Shown: in pieces, positions 8,495-15,962 of the stretch
How the letters are laid out: each line of letters starts with the position of its first letter
Position numbering within the stretch: the first letter of the stretch is position 1
DNA from: DASQGA01 sp035535315
Lineage (GTDB): Bacteria > Actinomycetota > Thermoleophilia > Gaiellales > Gaiellaceae
NCBI GenBank assembly: GCA_035535315.1
Contig: DATLQD010000160.1
Coordinates: 1-26,757, forward strand
Length of the DNA: 26,757 bases
Reading direction: 5' to 3'
Translations under genes and position numbers: made by a program
The notes under the pieces: generated by a model
Told to the model about the DNA's origin: nothing
The model's database searches: none
The model's input: the letters and a program-made list of their open reading frames with translations, nothing else

Positions 8495-9739
8495 CTAGTA
8501 GTGGATTCGGCCGTTCCCTCGATCCCATAGGCACACCCGAACGGCCGAGCTACTGATCTTGGCCGCGTAGAGGGCCGGTGTGGTCGACGGGGGAGTCGTG
8601 CAAGAGGTCGCCTGCTCGCTCTTCTGGTCGCCGATGATCCGGATACAGGACGCCGAGAACGAGCCGCTTCCGGTGAAGGACAGCGGCTTCCCGCTGGCGC
8701 GGGTGGCGACCCCGAACGACGATCCGCTCGCTTTGACGACGTAGTAGTCGACGTTCGCGGAGAGGCCGGCCGGTGCGGTCGCGAACGTGACGCCGTCGCA
8801 TGAGGAGAGGCCTGCGCTCGACTTAAGCGTGCTCGGCGGCGTGGCGCTCACCGCTACGGGGTCGTAGTAGTGGATGGCGACGAGGTTCGCGTTGACCGCG
8901 TCGATGATCGACGTCCAGAGGATCTGATTGCCGGCGGAGAAGGTTCCGGCGGGAGCGCCGCTCAGGTCGGTCGCCAGCTCGAGTCCCGCGCAGGTGATGC
9001 CGCCGAAGCACTCGGTCGGGCCCGGATCGGCGGCGAATCGGGCCAGGAACGGATCGCTTCCCGGCGGAATCGCGAAGGCGACGCTCGAGGGCAAGGCGTT
9101 GAGTAAGCCGCCGAGACTCACGTCGTTGCCGGCGAGCGCAATCGTCGCACTGGATGCGGAGTTCGTGCCGAAGCTCATGTCACTCGTAACGGGCCGGGTT
9201 TCCTCGTTCGCTGCGCCGGGACTATCGTTGCTGCTCTCCTTTGCGGTCCCGGTTGCCGTGAAGCGCACGCCGGTCAACGTCGCGTCAGCTGCGATCGCGA
9301 AGTACAGACGGACGAAAGCCGACTTCCTTGGCGAGGTTGCCCCTTTCGCGATCCCGGAGAGGTTCGGAAACGAACAGGAGGCACCGCCTGCCGTGCCCGA
9401 GCAGAAGGAGGGGCTCGAGGAGACGAACTCGAGGTTCGCCGCGCCGGTGCCGATCCCAGCCGAGGCGAGCGCCACGGCGGGGTTCGTCAACGCGCTCGTG
9501 GACCAGTTCTCGAGCTGAACATCGACCTCGATCCCGCCGTTTCGGCTGAACCCGTTATACGTCGTCAGGTCCACACAATAGAGACGCCCGGAGGTAGGCG
9601 GGCAGGGAGAGCTCTGCGACACGCTCGGCACGATGGAAGGCAGCTGCGCGGAGCTTTGCGACGCCCCGCCGAGGAGAGCGAGCGTGATCACGGCGACGAT
9701 GCCGAGCTTGATCGCCTTCCGGCGGGTGTGCCGATGCAT
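8495..9739 (-). CDS. Secreted beta-rich protein with DUF11-like domain (414 aa)
   Basis: The N-terminus HRHTRRKAIK followed by a hydrophobic run IVAVITLALLGG and ASQSSAQ is a clear Sec signal peptide. The mature part is Ser/Thr/Ala/Gly-rich. Residues around 50-180 show the pattern of a DUF11-type domain: VDVQLENWSTSALTNPAV, a CSGT...CSFPNL pair, then VRLYF and LTGVRFTATGTA. Near the C-terminus APAGLSANVDYYVVKASG and LSFTGSGSFSA resemble beta repeats of phage fibres and bacterial surface proteins. No enzyme motif was seen. ATG 9739 is preferred over 9886 because it places the signal peptide at the start and has AAGGGAAG upstream. A structural or adhesive exported role is inferred. Confidence 0.8.
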   Translation of the reverse strand: MHRHTRRKAIKLGIVAVITLALLGGASQSSAQLPSIVPSVSQSSPCPPTSGRLYCVDLTTYNGFSRNGGIEVDVQLENWSTSALTNPAVALASAGIGTGAANLEFVSSSPSFCSGTAGGASCSFPNLSGIAKGATSPRKSAFVRLYFAIAADATLTGVRFTATGTAKESSNDSPGAANEETRPVTSDMSFGTNSASSATIALAGNDVSLGGLLNALPSSVAFAIPPGSDPFLARFAADPGPTECFGGITCAGLELATDLSGAPAGTFSAGNQILWTSIIDAVNANLVAIHYYDPVAVSATPPSTLKSSAGLSSCDGVTFATAPAGLSANVDYYVVKASGSSFGVATRASGKPLSFTGSGSFSASCIRIIGDQKSEQATSCTTPPSTTPALYAAKISSSAVRVCLWDRGNGRIHY

Positions 9740-9776
9740 GAGCTTCCCTTCGTCAGATAACCGAGCGAGCCTCACA

Positions 9777-9791
9777 GGCTGCCATGCAGCC
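9777..9791 (-). other. Short perfect hairpin between response regulator and secreted protein genes
   Basis: GGCTGC and GCAGCC form a 6-bp stem with a 3-base loop, 10 bases past the response regulator stop. No T-tract follows, so it may only slow or stabilise the transcript. A TTATCT at 9755-9760 could be the promoter of the secreted protein gene. Confidence 0.3.
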
Positions 9792-9800
9792 GTCTGGCAG

Positions 9801-10292
9801 TCAATGGCCGGGCTGTTTGGCCTGGAGCGCCTTCTCGGCCTTGAGCGCCGTGAGCGTTTCCGCGAGAGCCGACTCGCGCTCACCACGATCGATCTCGTCG
9901 AGGACCGTGCTTACCGTCGTCGCGAGGCCACCCGGGTCGAAGGGCTTGGTCACGTATCCGGAGGCACGCAGCTCCTGCGCTCGGAGTCGATCTGCGGCCT
10001 CCCTACGGCCGGAGATGAAGACGATCGGGATCTCGCCGGTCGCTGGCTCCGCCAGCAGCTCAGCCGCGACTGCCCAGCCGGACAGGCGTGGCATCATCAC
10101 GTCGAGCAGGATGAGATCGGGGCGGTCGCGCGCGATCAACTCGAGCGCCTCGGCGCCGTCGGCGGCTTCGAGCACGCGGAACCCGGCTTCGCCGAGTGCG
10201 GCACGGCAGAGGGCTCGCAGCGGCGCGTCGTCGTCGACGACGAGGACGGTGCGCGGGGCTAGCGAGGCACCGGCCAAGGCTGAGGCCACCAT
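9801..10292 (-). CDS. Single-domain response regulator (receiver domain, 163 aa)
   Basis: A CheY-like receiver domain spans about 14-135: the acidic pocket VLVVDDD (17-22), phospho-acceptor Asp64 in LILLDVMMP, Ser94 in VFISGR, and Lys116 in VTKPFDP. All the residues needed for phosphorylation are present. The C-terminal 28 residues are charged and helical; there is no DNA-binding or enzymatic output domain. Such proteins act by protein-protein contact or in phosphorelays. No histidine kinase is encoded nearby, so the partner is elsewhere. The start at ATG 10292 has no strong ribosome site. GTG, the next codon, or TTG a few codons on, are alternatives. Confidence 0.88.
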   Translation of the reverse strand: MVASALAGASLAPRTVLVVDDDAPLRALCRAALGEAGFRVLEAADGAEALELIARDRPDLILLDVMMPRLSGWAVAAELLAEPATGEIPIVFISGRREAADRLRAQELRASGYVTKPFDPGGLATTVSTVLDEIDRGERESALAETLTALKAEKALQAKQPGH

Positions 10293-10320
10293 ACTCGACG
10301 GCCGATCTTCGGGCCAGCCT

Positions 10321-10350
10321 GAACGAAAACCCTCCGTTAGGGGCGGGTTT
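10321..10350 (-). terminator. Rho-independent terminator downstream of the 10393-11052 gene
   Basis: On the minus strand AAACCC and GGGTTT (10345-10350 and 10327-10332) form a stem extended by two more G-C pairs past one mismatch, with loop CCTAAC. TTTTCGTTC follows. It lies about 43 bases after the stop of the orphan membrane protein gene and before the response regulator start. Confidence 0.55.
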
Positions 10351-10392
10351 CAGAGGTGGGCGATGGGACACCGGCCAGGCCGCGAGAGCTGA

Positions 10393-11052
10393 CTAGGGAT
10401 GCCAGCTAGAGGATGTCTGCCTCTCCGCGGTCTGTTGGGCGCGAGAGGTTTCGGAAGGAAACGAGTTCTCCCCCTCCTCCAATGCCTTCTGCAGGGCCTC
10501 TAAAGCTTCGTCGATGAGGCTGTTGGTCTCTTCGGGGTAAAGCTCCGGTAACGCGGCAAATGCACGCTCGGTGGATCGCACAGCGCCGTCATAACGACGT
10601 TCTTCGGCAAGGTGCGCGCGAGTTTCAGGCCATTCGCCTTGATACTCAGGTGCTCGAATCTGACCGTGTATAGCAAGGTCTTGTTTGTGCATTTCGAGGA
10701 TGGTAATGGCCCCATGGATCGCGACACGGTTCTCAACCCGTCGTTTTTCGCGTTGCCTCTCAATGCGATGGACCCGGTCAGCTTCAGCCACCTCGCGGTC
10801 CGTCAGGGGTCGTGTTTGCGGAAGCTTCCCTGTCAGCCAAACAAGACCGCCCTGCGCTAGCGGCACCAGCACAGGCGTCACCGTCAGAAACGCGCTGAGG
10901 TAGAACACGGACTGATACGGCTGCCCAAGATCGAATGCGGTGGCGAGGACCGTGCTCAATAGCCCTCCGAGGCCAATTGCGAGGAGCCACGAGAGGGTGC
11001 CGAGTGCGCCGGCGAGTCTCCATTGGCCTTTGATGAAGTCGAGGAATCCCAT
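10393..11052 (-). CDS. Orphan membrane protein with charged C-terminal domain (219 aa)
   Basis: Two hydrophobic helices (about 14-36 and 49-76) are followed by a long charged helical region with RIERQREKRRVENR and ALEALQKALEEGEN, probably coiled coil in the cytoplasm. I do not recognise the family. Codon use differs from the rest of the window: TTA, ATA, CAA, AAA and many A/T third positions occur, and GC is visibly lower. With its position just beyond the 3' end of tRNA-Gln, this suggests recent acquisition. ATG 11052 lacks a strong ribosome site. The gene has its own terminator at 10321-10350. The 11053-11280 space to the terminator next to the tRNA holds a small hairpin at 11133-11148 (AGCGC/GCGCT) and no gene. 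Confidence 0.7.
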   Translation of the reverse strand: MGFLDFIKGQWRLAGALGTLSWLLAIGLGGLLSTVLATAFDLGQPYQSVFYLSAFLTVTPVLVPLAQGGLVWLTGKLPQTRPLTDREVAEADRVHRIERQREKRRVENRVAIHGAITILEMHKQDLAIHGQIRAPEYQGEWPETRAHLAEERRYDGAVRSTERAFAALPELYPEETNSLIDEALEALQKALEEGENSFPSETSRAQQTAERQTSSSWHP

Positions 11053-11280
11053 GGCTCAGAGGGTAAGCGGGCGGCTGCCCCTCCACCATCTTTTCGTCGT
11101 CAAACCCTTCTTACCTCGCTTGCATGTTTTCCTAGCGCTTTATGGCGCTGTTGTAGGACGCGTACCAGTGGGGAATGTACGCAAGGCGAAGTTGCGGTAC
11201 AGACCCTCGGCAGCAGCGGGGGACGCGGCCGGCCCAGGCGCGCATGGGCGTGCGGATCGCTAGTGCCGCCTAGGTCCCTT

Positions 11281-11310
11281 GCAAAGAAAAAACCCCGCCT
11301 AAGCGGGGAT
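11281..11310 (-). terminator. Rho-independent terminator of tRNA-Gln
   Basis: On the minus strand CCCCGC, loop TTAG and GCGGGG are followed by TTTTTTCTTT. The 6-bp all-GC stem with a T-tract lies 11 bases after the tRNA 3' end. It is the clearest intrinsic terminator in the window. Confidence 0.85.
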
Positions 11311-11319
11311 TTCTGTGAG

Positions 11320-11390
11320 CTGCGGGACTAGGATTCGAACCTAGACTACCTGATCCAGAGTCAGGCGTCCTACCATTAGACGATCCCGCA
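11320..11390 (-). tRNA. tRNA-Gln (anticodon CTG)
   Basis: The minus strand folds as a full cloverleaf. Acceptor TGCGGGA pairs with TCCCGCA, the D arm reads GTCTAATGGTAGGAC, and the anticodon stem CCTGA/TCAGG carries loop CTCTGGA with anticodon CTG. The T arm is CTAGG/CCTAG with loop TTCGAAT. The discriminator base is G and CCA is not encoded. It reads the Gln codon CAG. A TAGACT at 11402-11407 fits as its -10 and an intrinsic terminator follows, so it is a single-gene transcript. Confidence 0.95.
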
Positions 11391-11401
11391 CCGGCAGGCC
11401 T

Positions 11402-11407
11402 AGTCTA
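11402..11407 (-). promoter_or_regulatory. -10 hexamer TAGACT of tRNA-Gln
   Basis: TAGACT ends 11 bases before the tRNA 5' end, leaving a few bases of leader for RNase P to remove. It sits between the stop of the 11413 gene and the tRNA. Confidence 0.45.
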
Positions 11408-11412
11408 GCGAC

Positions 11413-12123
11413 TCAGGCTTCGAGATTCGGGGTCTGATGCCCGGGCGCGGGGACAGTTTGCTCCTCGCGAAGGTGGTAATAGGCAAGGGTCCACGCAGCG
11501 GCGACGAACGGCGTGAAGATCGTGTTCGAGATCACGCTGCTGATGTACTGGGCCAAGTCGTCCGACAGGAAGTTCAGGACGAGAGCGAGGACGATGCCGA
11601 GGATGATGCCTGCGACGATCAGGATCACGACCGTAAGGACGATGAGGCCGAAGACGTTCCAACCGTTGCCGCGGACGAGCTCGCGGCTGCGCCCGAAAGA
11701 CTCCGTCGCTGACCGTCCCTCGAGCATGATCACGGGCACGATCAGAAGCCACCAGGTGAGCAAGATGAGGCCCGGAACGATCAGGAGGATGAACCCGATC
11801 GTGATAGCGATGGAGGCGAGGATGCCGCCGATCGCGAGCGCGTTCATGCGTGGCCGGACTCGGCTCAAAGTTTCCGAGACGGAGAGGTCGGCGCGACCGT
11901 CACGCACGTCCTCGATCGCGATGACCAACGCTCCCTGAAGCCAAAACGTCCCCGCCAAGGACACGAAGGCGGCCGCGATCGCGCCCAGCCAGCTAAGGAG
12001 CAGAACGAGGAGCAGGGTGAAGAGCGAGAGCAGGAGGTAGACGACGAAGGCGATCGGGAGCAGGTGCCGCCAGTGCGTTTTGTAGAGGTTCCACGCCTCT
12101 CCGAGGACTGCAGTCGGACTCAC
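11413..12123 (-). CDS. Multi-pass membrane protein, YciC/GPDPase membrane-domain-like (236 aa)
   Basis: The product begins VLGEAWNLYKTHWRHLLPIA and has about six hydrophobic helices: a long pair in residues 20-70, one after the charged loop EDVRDGRADLSVSETL, then GILASIAITIGFILLIVP, LILLTWWLLIVPVIMLE and VFGLIVLTVVILIVAG. The W-x-x-x-K-x-H-W start, the helix ending in IVPG, and VPVIMLEGRSATESFGRS are typical of membrane proteins annotated as YciC-like or glycerophosphodiesterase membrane domain. No catalytic domain is attached and the function is unknown. The GTG start at 12123 has no ribosome site. It lies 7 bases after TAGAGT, so a leaderless message is likely. The gene follows the ABC exporter genes by 15 bases but appears to have its own promoter. 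Confidence 0.8.
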   Translation of the reverse strand: MSPTAVLGEAWNLYKTHWRHLLPIAFVVYLLLSLFTLLLVLLLSWLGAIAAAFVSLAGTFWLQGALVIAIEDVRDGRADLSVSETLSRVRPRMNALAIGGILASIAITIGFILLIVPGLILLTWWLLIVPVIMLEGRSATESFGRSRELVRGNGWNVFGLIVLTVVILIVAGIILGIVLALVLNFLSDDLAQYISSVISNTIFTPFVAAAWTLAYYHLREEQTVPAPGHQTPNLEA

Positions 12124-12130
12124 GCGTGCG

Positions 12131-12136
12131 ACTCTA
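12131..12136 (-). promoter_or_regulatory. -10 hexamer TAGAGT, probable leaderless promoter
   Basis: The hexamer starts 2 bases beyond the ABC exporter stop codon and ends 7 bases before GTG 12123. Confidence 0.4.
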
Positions 12137-12138
12137 GA

Positions 12139-13944
12139 TCATGCAGCGGCGGATGCCCAGTCTCCGTACAGCGAGAGGTACCGCCCTTCGCGGGCGAGCA
12201 GATCGTCGTGCGTCCCCTCCTCGACCACCTGTCCGTGCTCGAGAACGATGATGCGGTCGGCGTTTCGGATTGTCGAGAGGCGGTGCGCGATGATGAACGC
12301 GGTGCGGCCAGCGAGGAGCGTGGCCAGGGCGCGCTCGATGCGCCGCTCGGTCCCGATGTCGACGCTCGATGTCGCCTCATCGAGGATAAGGATGCGCGGA
12401 TCCGCGAGGAGCGCCCGGGCGAAGGCGACGAGCTGGCGCTGCCCGAGCGAGAGGCGGCTACCACGCTCGGCGACCTCCGTCTCGTAGCCGTCCTCTAGCT
12501 CCAGGATGAACTCGTGCGCCCCGACTGCACGCGCCGCCGATGCCACTTCCTCGGGGCTTGCGCCTGGCCGGCCGAACAGGATGTTCTCGTGGACGGTTCC
12601 TGCAAAGAGGAAGCCCTCCTGGGGTACGACGCCGAGCTGTCCGCGGATGCTCGCTTGGGCGACCTCCCGCAGGTCGTGACCGTCGATCGTGATCCGGCCC
12701 TCCTGGGGATCGTAGAACCGGGCGAGCAGCTTCGCGATCGTCGACTTGCCCGCGCCCGTGTGGCCGACCAGTGCGACCGTCGTGCCCGCCGGGACGTCCA
12801 GCTCGATTCCGTGTAGGACTTCGGGGCCGGTGCGATAGCCAAAGCGCACGGCCTCGAAGCGGACATGGCCCTCGATCCGGGGCAGGTCGATGGCGTCGGG
12901 GTGGTCCACGATCTCCGGCTCCTCGTCGAGGACGTCGATGATCTTGTCGAGCGCGGCCACGGCAGCGAGGAAGGTGTTGTAGAGCTGGGAGAGCTGCTGA
13001 ACCGGGTCGAAGAAGTTGGACAGGTAGCCGATGAAGGCGAAGAGCGTTCCGATCTCGATGGAGCCGTCGAAGGCCAGGTAGCCCCCGTATCCGAGCACGA
13101 TCGATGTGGCGGCCGCGGAGAGGAAGTCGACGAAGGGGAAGTAGAGCCCGTTCAGGACGACGGTCTCGCGGTTCGCCGCGCGATAGTCCTCGTTCACCGC
13201 GCGGAAGTGGGCGGCGTGGTGGTCTTCGCGCGTGAAAGCCTGGACGACGCGCATGCCCGCGATGCTCTCCGCCAGGGTGGCCGTGACTCCCGCGAGCCGC
13301 TCCCGAACGCGACGGTAGGCGCGCGAGGACCGGCGTCGGAAGACCGCGGTCGCGATGCTCAGGAGCGGAAAGACGGAGAGGGTCGCCAGTGCGAGCCGCC
13401 AGTCGAGGAAGAAGAGGATGATGACCGACCCGAAGAGCGTCAGCGAGTTCTGGAAGAGGCTCGTGACACCGTCCGTGACGAGCTGGTCGAGCGCTTCGAC
13501 GTCGTTCGTAAGGCGGGAGATGATGGTCCCGGCGCGGTTTCGCTCGTAGTAGCCGAGCGAAAGTCGCTGGAGATGGGCGAAGAGCCGCTTTCGGAGGTCG
13601 GCCAGGATCCGCTCGCCGACCCAACCCGTGAAGTACGTCTGCGCCATGCTCGCGAGCCAGTTCAGGAGCCCAGCGAAGAGGAACGCCGCCACGATCCACC
13701 CCAGGATTCCGACGTCGCGGTTCCCGATGCCCTCGTCGATGGCGAGCTTCGCGAGGAGGGGCGGTGCGAGCGCCGTCGCCGTCGCTGCAAGCAGCGAGAC
13801 GATTGCCAGCCAGGTCCGTGCGCGGTAGGGCTTGGTGAGGTTGGCGAGGACGCCGATGCGGCGCACGGTGCGGCCCCAGCTCCAGTCGTCGACTTCGGCG
13901 CCGCGTCGGTCGGTCAGATGGCTCCCAGGCTGGTGGATCTTCAA
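12139..13944 (-). CDS. ABC exporter half-transporter, second subunit (601 aa)
   Basis: This protein has an N-terminal six-helix exporter domain (about 40-330) and a C-terminal nucleotide-binding domain. Walker A is GHTGAGKS (394-401), the Q-loop is VVPQEG, Walker B with the catalytic Glu is LILDE (519-523), and the H-loop is IIAHRLST. The signature reads LSLGQ (498-502) instead of LSGGQ. TTG 13944 overlaps the previous gene's stop by 4 bases and has AGGAGG 7 bases upstream at 13952-13957, so the unusual start is well supported. It should pair with the 13941-15728 product as a heterodimeric exporter in the inner membrane. Families of this type export drugs, lipids or peptides; the substrate cannot be read from sequence. 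Confidence 0.93.
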   Translation of the reverse strand: MKIHQPGSHLTDRRGAEVDDWSWGRTVRRIGVLANLTKPYRARTWLAIVSLLAATATALAPPLLAKLAIDEGIGNRDVGILGWIVAAFLFAGLLNWLASMAQTYFTGWVGERILADLRKRLFAHLQRLSLGYYERNRAGTIISRLTNDVEALDQLVTDGVTSLFQNSLTLFGSVIILFFLDWRLALATLSVFPLLSIATAVFRRRSSRAYRRVRERLAGVTATLAESIAGMRVVQAFTREDHHAAHFRAVNEDYRAANRETVVLNGLYFPFVDFLSAAATSIVLGYGGYLAFDGSIEIGTLFAFIGYLSNFFDPVQQLSQLYNTFLAAVAALDKIIDVLDEEPEIVDHPDAIDLPRIEGHVRFEAVRFGYRTGPEVLHGIELDVPAGTTVALVGHTGAGKSTIAKLLARFYDPQEGRITIDGHDLREVAQASIRGQLGVVPQEGFLFAGTVHENILFGRPGASPEEVASAARAVGAHEFILELEDGYETEVAERGSRLSLGQRQLVAFARALLADPRILILDEATSSVDIGTERRIERALATLLAGRTAFIIAHRLSTIRNADRIIVLEHGQVVEEGTHDDLLAREGRYLSLYGDWASAAA

Positions 13945-15728
13945 GCGCGCGCCTCCTGAACGTCACGCGCAACCTCGAGCTCCACGAGACCGTGCTCGTA
14001 GATCTCCAGGTAGACGGGACTCCTCTCGAGCAGCTCATCGTGCGTCCCCCGCGCGGCGACGGCGCCGTGGTCCAGGACGACGATCTCGTCCGCCAGCGAG
14101 ATCGTCGAAAGGCGATGCGCGATGATGAACGTCGTCCGTCCCTTCATCGCCTCGCGCAGGCCGAGGCGGATCTTCGATTCCGTGGTCGCATCGACCGATG
14201 CGGTCGCGTCGTCCAGGATCAGGACGCGGGGATCGAGGAGGATGGCGCGTGCGATCGCGATTCGCTGGCGCTGCCCGCCCGAGAGCGTGATCCCTCTTTC
14301 GCCGATGACCGTGTCGTAGCCGTCAGGGAGCTCCGAGATGAACTCGTGGGCCTGAGCCATGCGGGCTGCGCGCTCGACGTCCTGGTCGCTCGCCAGCGGC
14401 GCTCCAAACGCGATGTTCTCCCGTACCGTCGTCGAGAAGAGAAAGGGATCCTGCGAGACGATCCCGATTGCACCACGAAGCTCCTCGAGTCTCAGGCCGC
14501 GAACCTCCTCGCCGTCGAGGAGGACACGGCCCTCCTGGGGATCGTAGAAGCGCGGGACCAGCGAGGTGAGGGTCGTCTTCCCGGAGCCGGTGTGCCCGAT
14601 TAGCGCAATCGTCAGACCGGCCTCGACTTCGAGGTCAACGTCGTGGAGGACAGGGCGATCCGGTTCGTAGCCGAACGTCACATGGTCGAACCGAACATGC
14701 CCTTCCCCCGGGGCTAGCGGCTTTGCGTCAGGCGCGTTCGTGACGTCCTCAGCCTCGTCCAGCACTTCGAAGATCCGCTCGCCGGATGCGACGGCCCGCT
14801 GGCTCGTGCCGATCCACATCCCGAGCATCCGGAGCGGCATCACCAGCATGAGTACGTAGACATTGATCGCGATGAACTCGCCAACCTCGAGATTGCCGTT
14901 GATGACCCGGTGCCCGCCGACAAGGAGCACAGCTGCCTGCGCGAGGAGAGGCAGGAAGGAGAGGAGCGGGACGTAGAACGCACGCTGGCGGGTCGCTCGC
15001 ACGGACTCGGCGAAGACGGCGTCGTTCCGCCTCGCGAACTTCTCCTCCTCCTGAGGCTCCTGGGCGAAGGCCTTGATGACGTTGACGCCCACGATGTTCT
15101 CCTCGGCGACGGTGGTCATGTCCGCCATGCGCTGCTGCACCTCGCGCAAGATCGGGTGCGACGACCGCGAGTAGACGTACGCGATCGCGATCAGAGCGGG
15201 TGTGATGGCGAGCGCGATCAGCGCGATCTCCCAGTCGAGCACGAAGAGAATCGCCGTCGTCGCGACGATGGTGAGGATGTGTTGGCCAAAGAAGATGAGC
15301 CCGTACCCGAGGAAGAACCTGACCTGTTGGAGGTCGACCGTCGCCCGCGACATGAGCTGTCCGGTCTGGTGGCGGTCGTAGAAGCCCCACGAGAGGCGCA
15401 GTAGGTGCGCGTAGAGCGCGTTTCGGATGTCGAACTCGACTCCGAGCGCCTGTCGACCGGCGATGAAGCGGCGACCGACGAGCATGAGCGCGCGGACGAG
15501 TCCGGCGACGGCGATGAGGGAGACGAGGATGGCCAGAGTCCGCGTGTCGTGTGGCCTGATGCCGTCGTCGATCACCTTCCCGGTCAGCCACGGGATGGCG
15601 AGGCCGGCAACCTGCGACCCCACCGCGAGGACGACCGAGACGATGAGAGACCAGCGGTACGGGCGCAGGAAGCCGAGAAGCCGGCCAAACGTCCGAAGGT
15701 ACGGGTGAGAAGGGCCACCAGCGTTCAT
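13941..15728 (-). CDS. ABC exporter half-transporter, first subunit with degenerate catalytic site (595 aa)
   Basis: A six-helix exporter domain (about 24-310) is followed by a nucleotide-binding domain: Walker A GHTGSGKT (378-385), Q-loop IVSQDP, canonical signature LSGGQRQR (482-489), Walker B LILDD (503-507) and H-loop IIAHRLST. The residue after Walker B is Asp instead of the catalytic Glu. In heterodimeric exporters such as TM287/288 and BmrCD the degenerate site shows the same change, so this is expected of one partner. ATG 15728 has no Shine-Dalgarno but lies 7 bases after TACACT. The extension to 15806 has no support. The next gene overlaps by 4 bases, so the two subunits should be made in equal amounts. 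Confidence 0.93.
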   Translation of the reverse strand: MNAGGPSHPYLRTFGRLLGFLRPYRWSLIVSVVLAVGSQVAGLAIPWLTGKVIDDGIRPHDTRTLAILVSLIAVAGLVRALMLVGRRFIAGRQALGVEFDIRNALYAHLLRLSWGFYDRHQTGQLMSRATVDLQQVRFFLGYGLIFFGQHILTIVATTAILFVLDWEIALIALAITPALIAIAYVYSRSSHPILREVQQRMADMTTVAEENIVGVNVIKAFAQEPQEEEKFARRNDAVFAESVRATRQRAFYVPLLSFLPLLAQAAVLLVGGHRVINGNLEVGEFIAINVYVLMLVMPLRMLGMWIGTSQRAVASGERIFEVLDEAEDVTNAPDAKPLAPGEGHVRFDHVTFGYEPDRPVLHDVDLEVEAGLTIALIGHTGSGKTTLTSLVPRFYDPQEGRVLLDGEEVRGLRLEELRGAIGIVSQDPFLFSTTVRENIAFGAPLASDQDVERAARMAQAHEFISELPDGYDTVIGERGITLSGGQRQRIAIARAILLDPRVLILDDATASVDATTESKIRLGLREAMKGRTTFIIAHRLSTISLADEIVVLDHGAVAARGTHDELLERSPVYLEIYEHGLVELEVARDVQEARA

Positions 15729-15735
15729 GAGGTCG

Positions 15736-15741
15736 AGTGTA
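15736..15741 (-). promoter_or_regulatory. -10 hexamer TACACT of the ABC exporter operon
   Basis: TACACT is followed by seven bases and then ATG 15728, with no ribosome site between. This is the layout of a leaderless actinobacterial promoter. Confidence 0.5.
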
Positions 15742-15824
15742 GCGGGCGCCTTCCTGGTCGCTTCTGCCGCGAAACCGCTGCAAACATGGCACGTTTCGGG
15801 CGCCACCCGCGTGCGTTTCGCCGC

Positions 15825-15914
15825 TAGTGTCGATCACGGGAGGAGGCCGGGGCAACCGGAACAGGGGGGTCGCAAGGGACACGTCTTTACCTGGCCGGCA
15901 CCGTTTCCTCCCCC
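15825..15914 (+). other. Possible structured RNA or operator between divergent promoters
   Basis: A TAGTGT at 15825-15830 resembles the local -10. Eight bases later GGGAGGA (15838-15844) can pair with TCCTCCC (15906-15912), and inside it GCCGG (15846-15850) with CCGGC (15895-15899). A local hairpin CCGG-GGCAA-CCGG (15847-15859) competes with the inner helix. No known riboswitch class was matched. The nearest gene, ftcD, seems to start from its own promoter at 15951, so this element would be separate from the ftcD message. Confidence 0.3.
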
Positions 15915-15950
15915 GTCCGCCTCCCAGGCCGACGGCGTCCGGCCGCGCCG

Positions 15951-15956
15951 TATGCT
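15951..15956 (+). promoter_or_regulatory. -10 hexamer TATGCT of ftcD
   Basis: TATGCT is followed by six bases and then GTG 15963. There is no ribosome site, so the mRNA is probably leaderless. Confidence 0.45.
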
Positions 15957-15962
15957 TGCGCG

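Noticed and set aside
11053..11390. Attachment-site duplication at tRNA-Gln
   Set aside because: I saw no second copy of the tRNA 3' end in the window and no integrase gene.
12865..13959. Long plus-strand open frame opposite the ABC exporter genes
   Set aside because: It mirrors the strong codon bias of the exporter on the other strand; the product is Glu/Val/Arg-rich low-complexity sequence without motifs.
15729..15806. 26-residue N-terminal extension of the first ABC subunit
   Set aside because: The added sequence is unlike exporter N-termini and would place the TACACT promoter inside the gene.
15838..15914. c-di-GMP or c-di-AMP (ydaO-type) riboswitch
   Set aside because: The GGGGCAACCGG hairpin is reminiscent of ydaO, but the other conserved parts of that class, and of the c-di-GMP classes, are not visible. 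The element also seems to lie upstream of the ftcD promoter.
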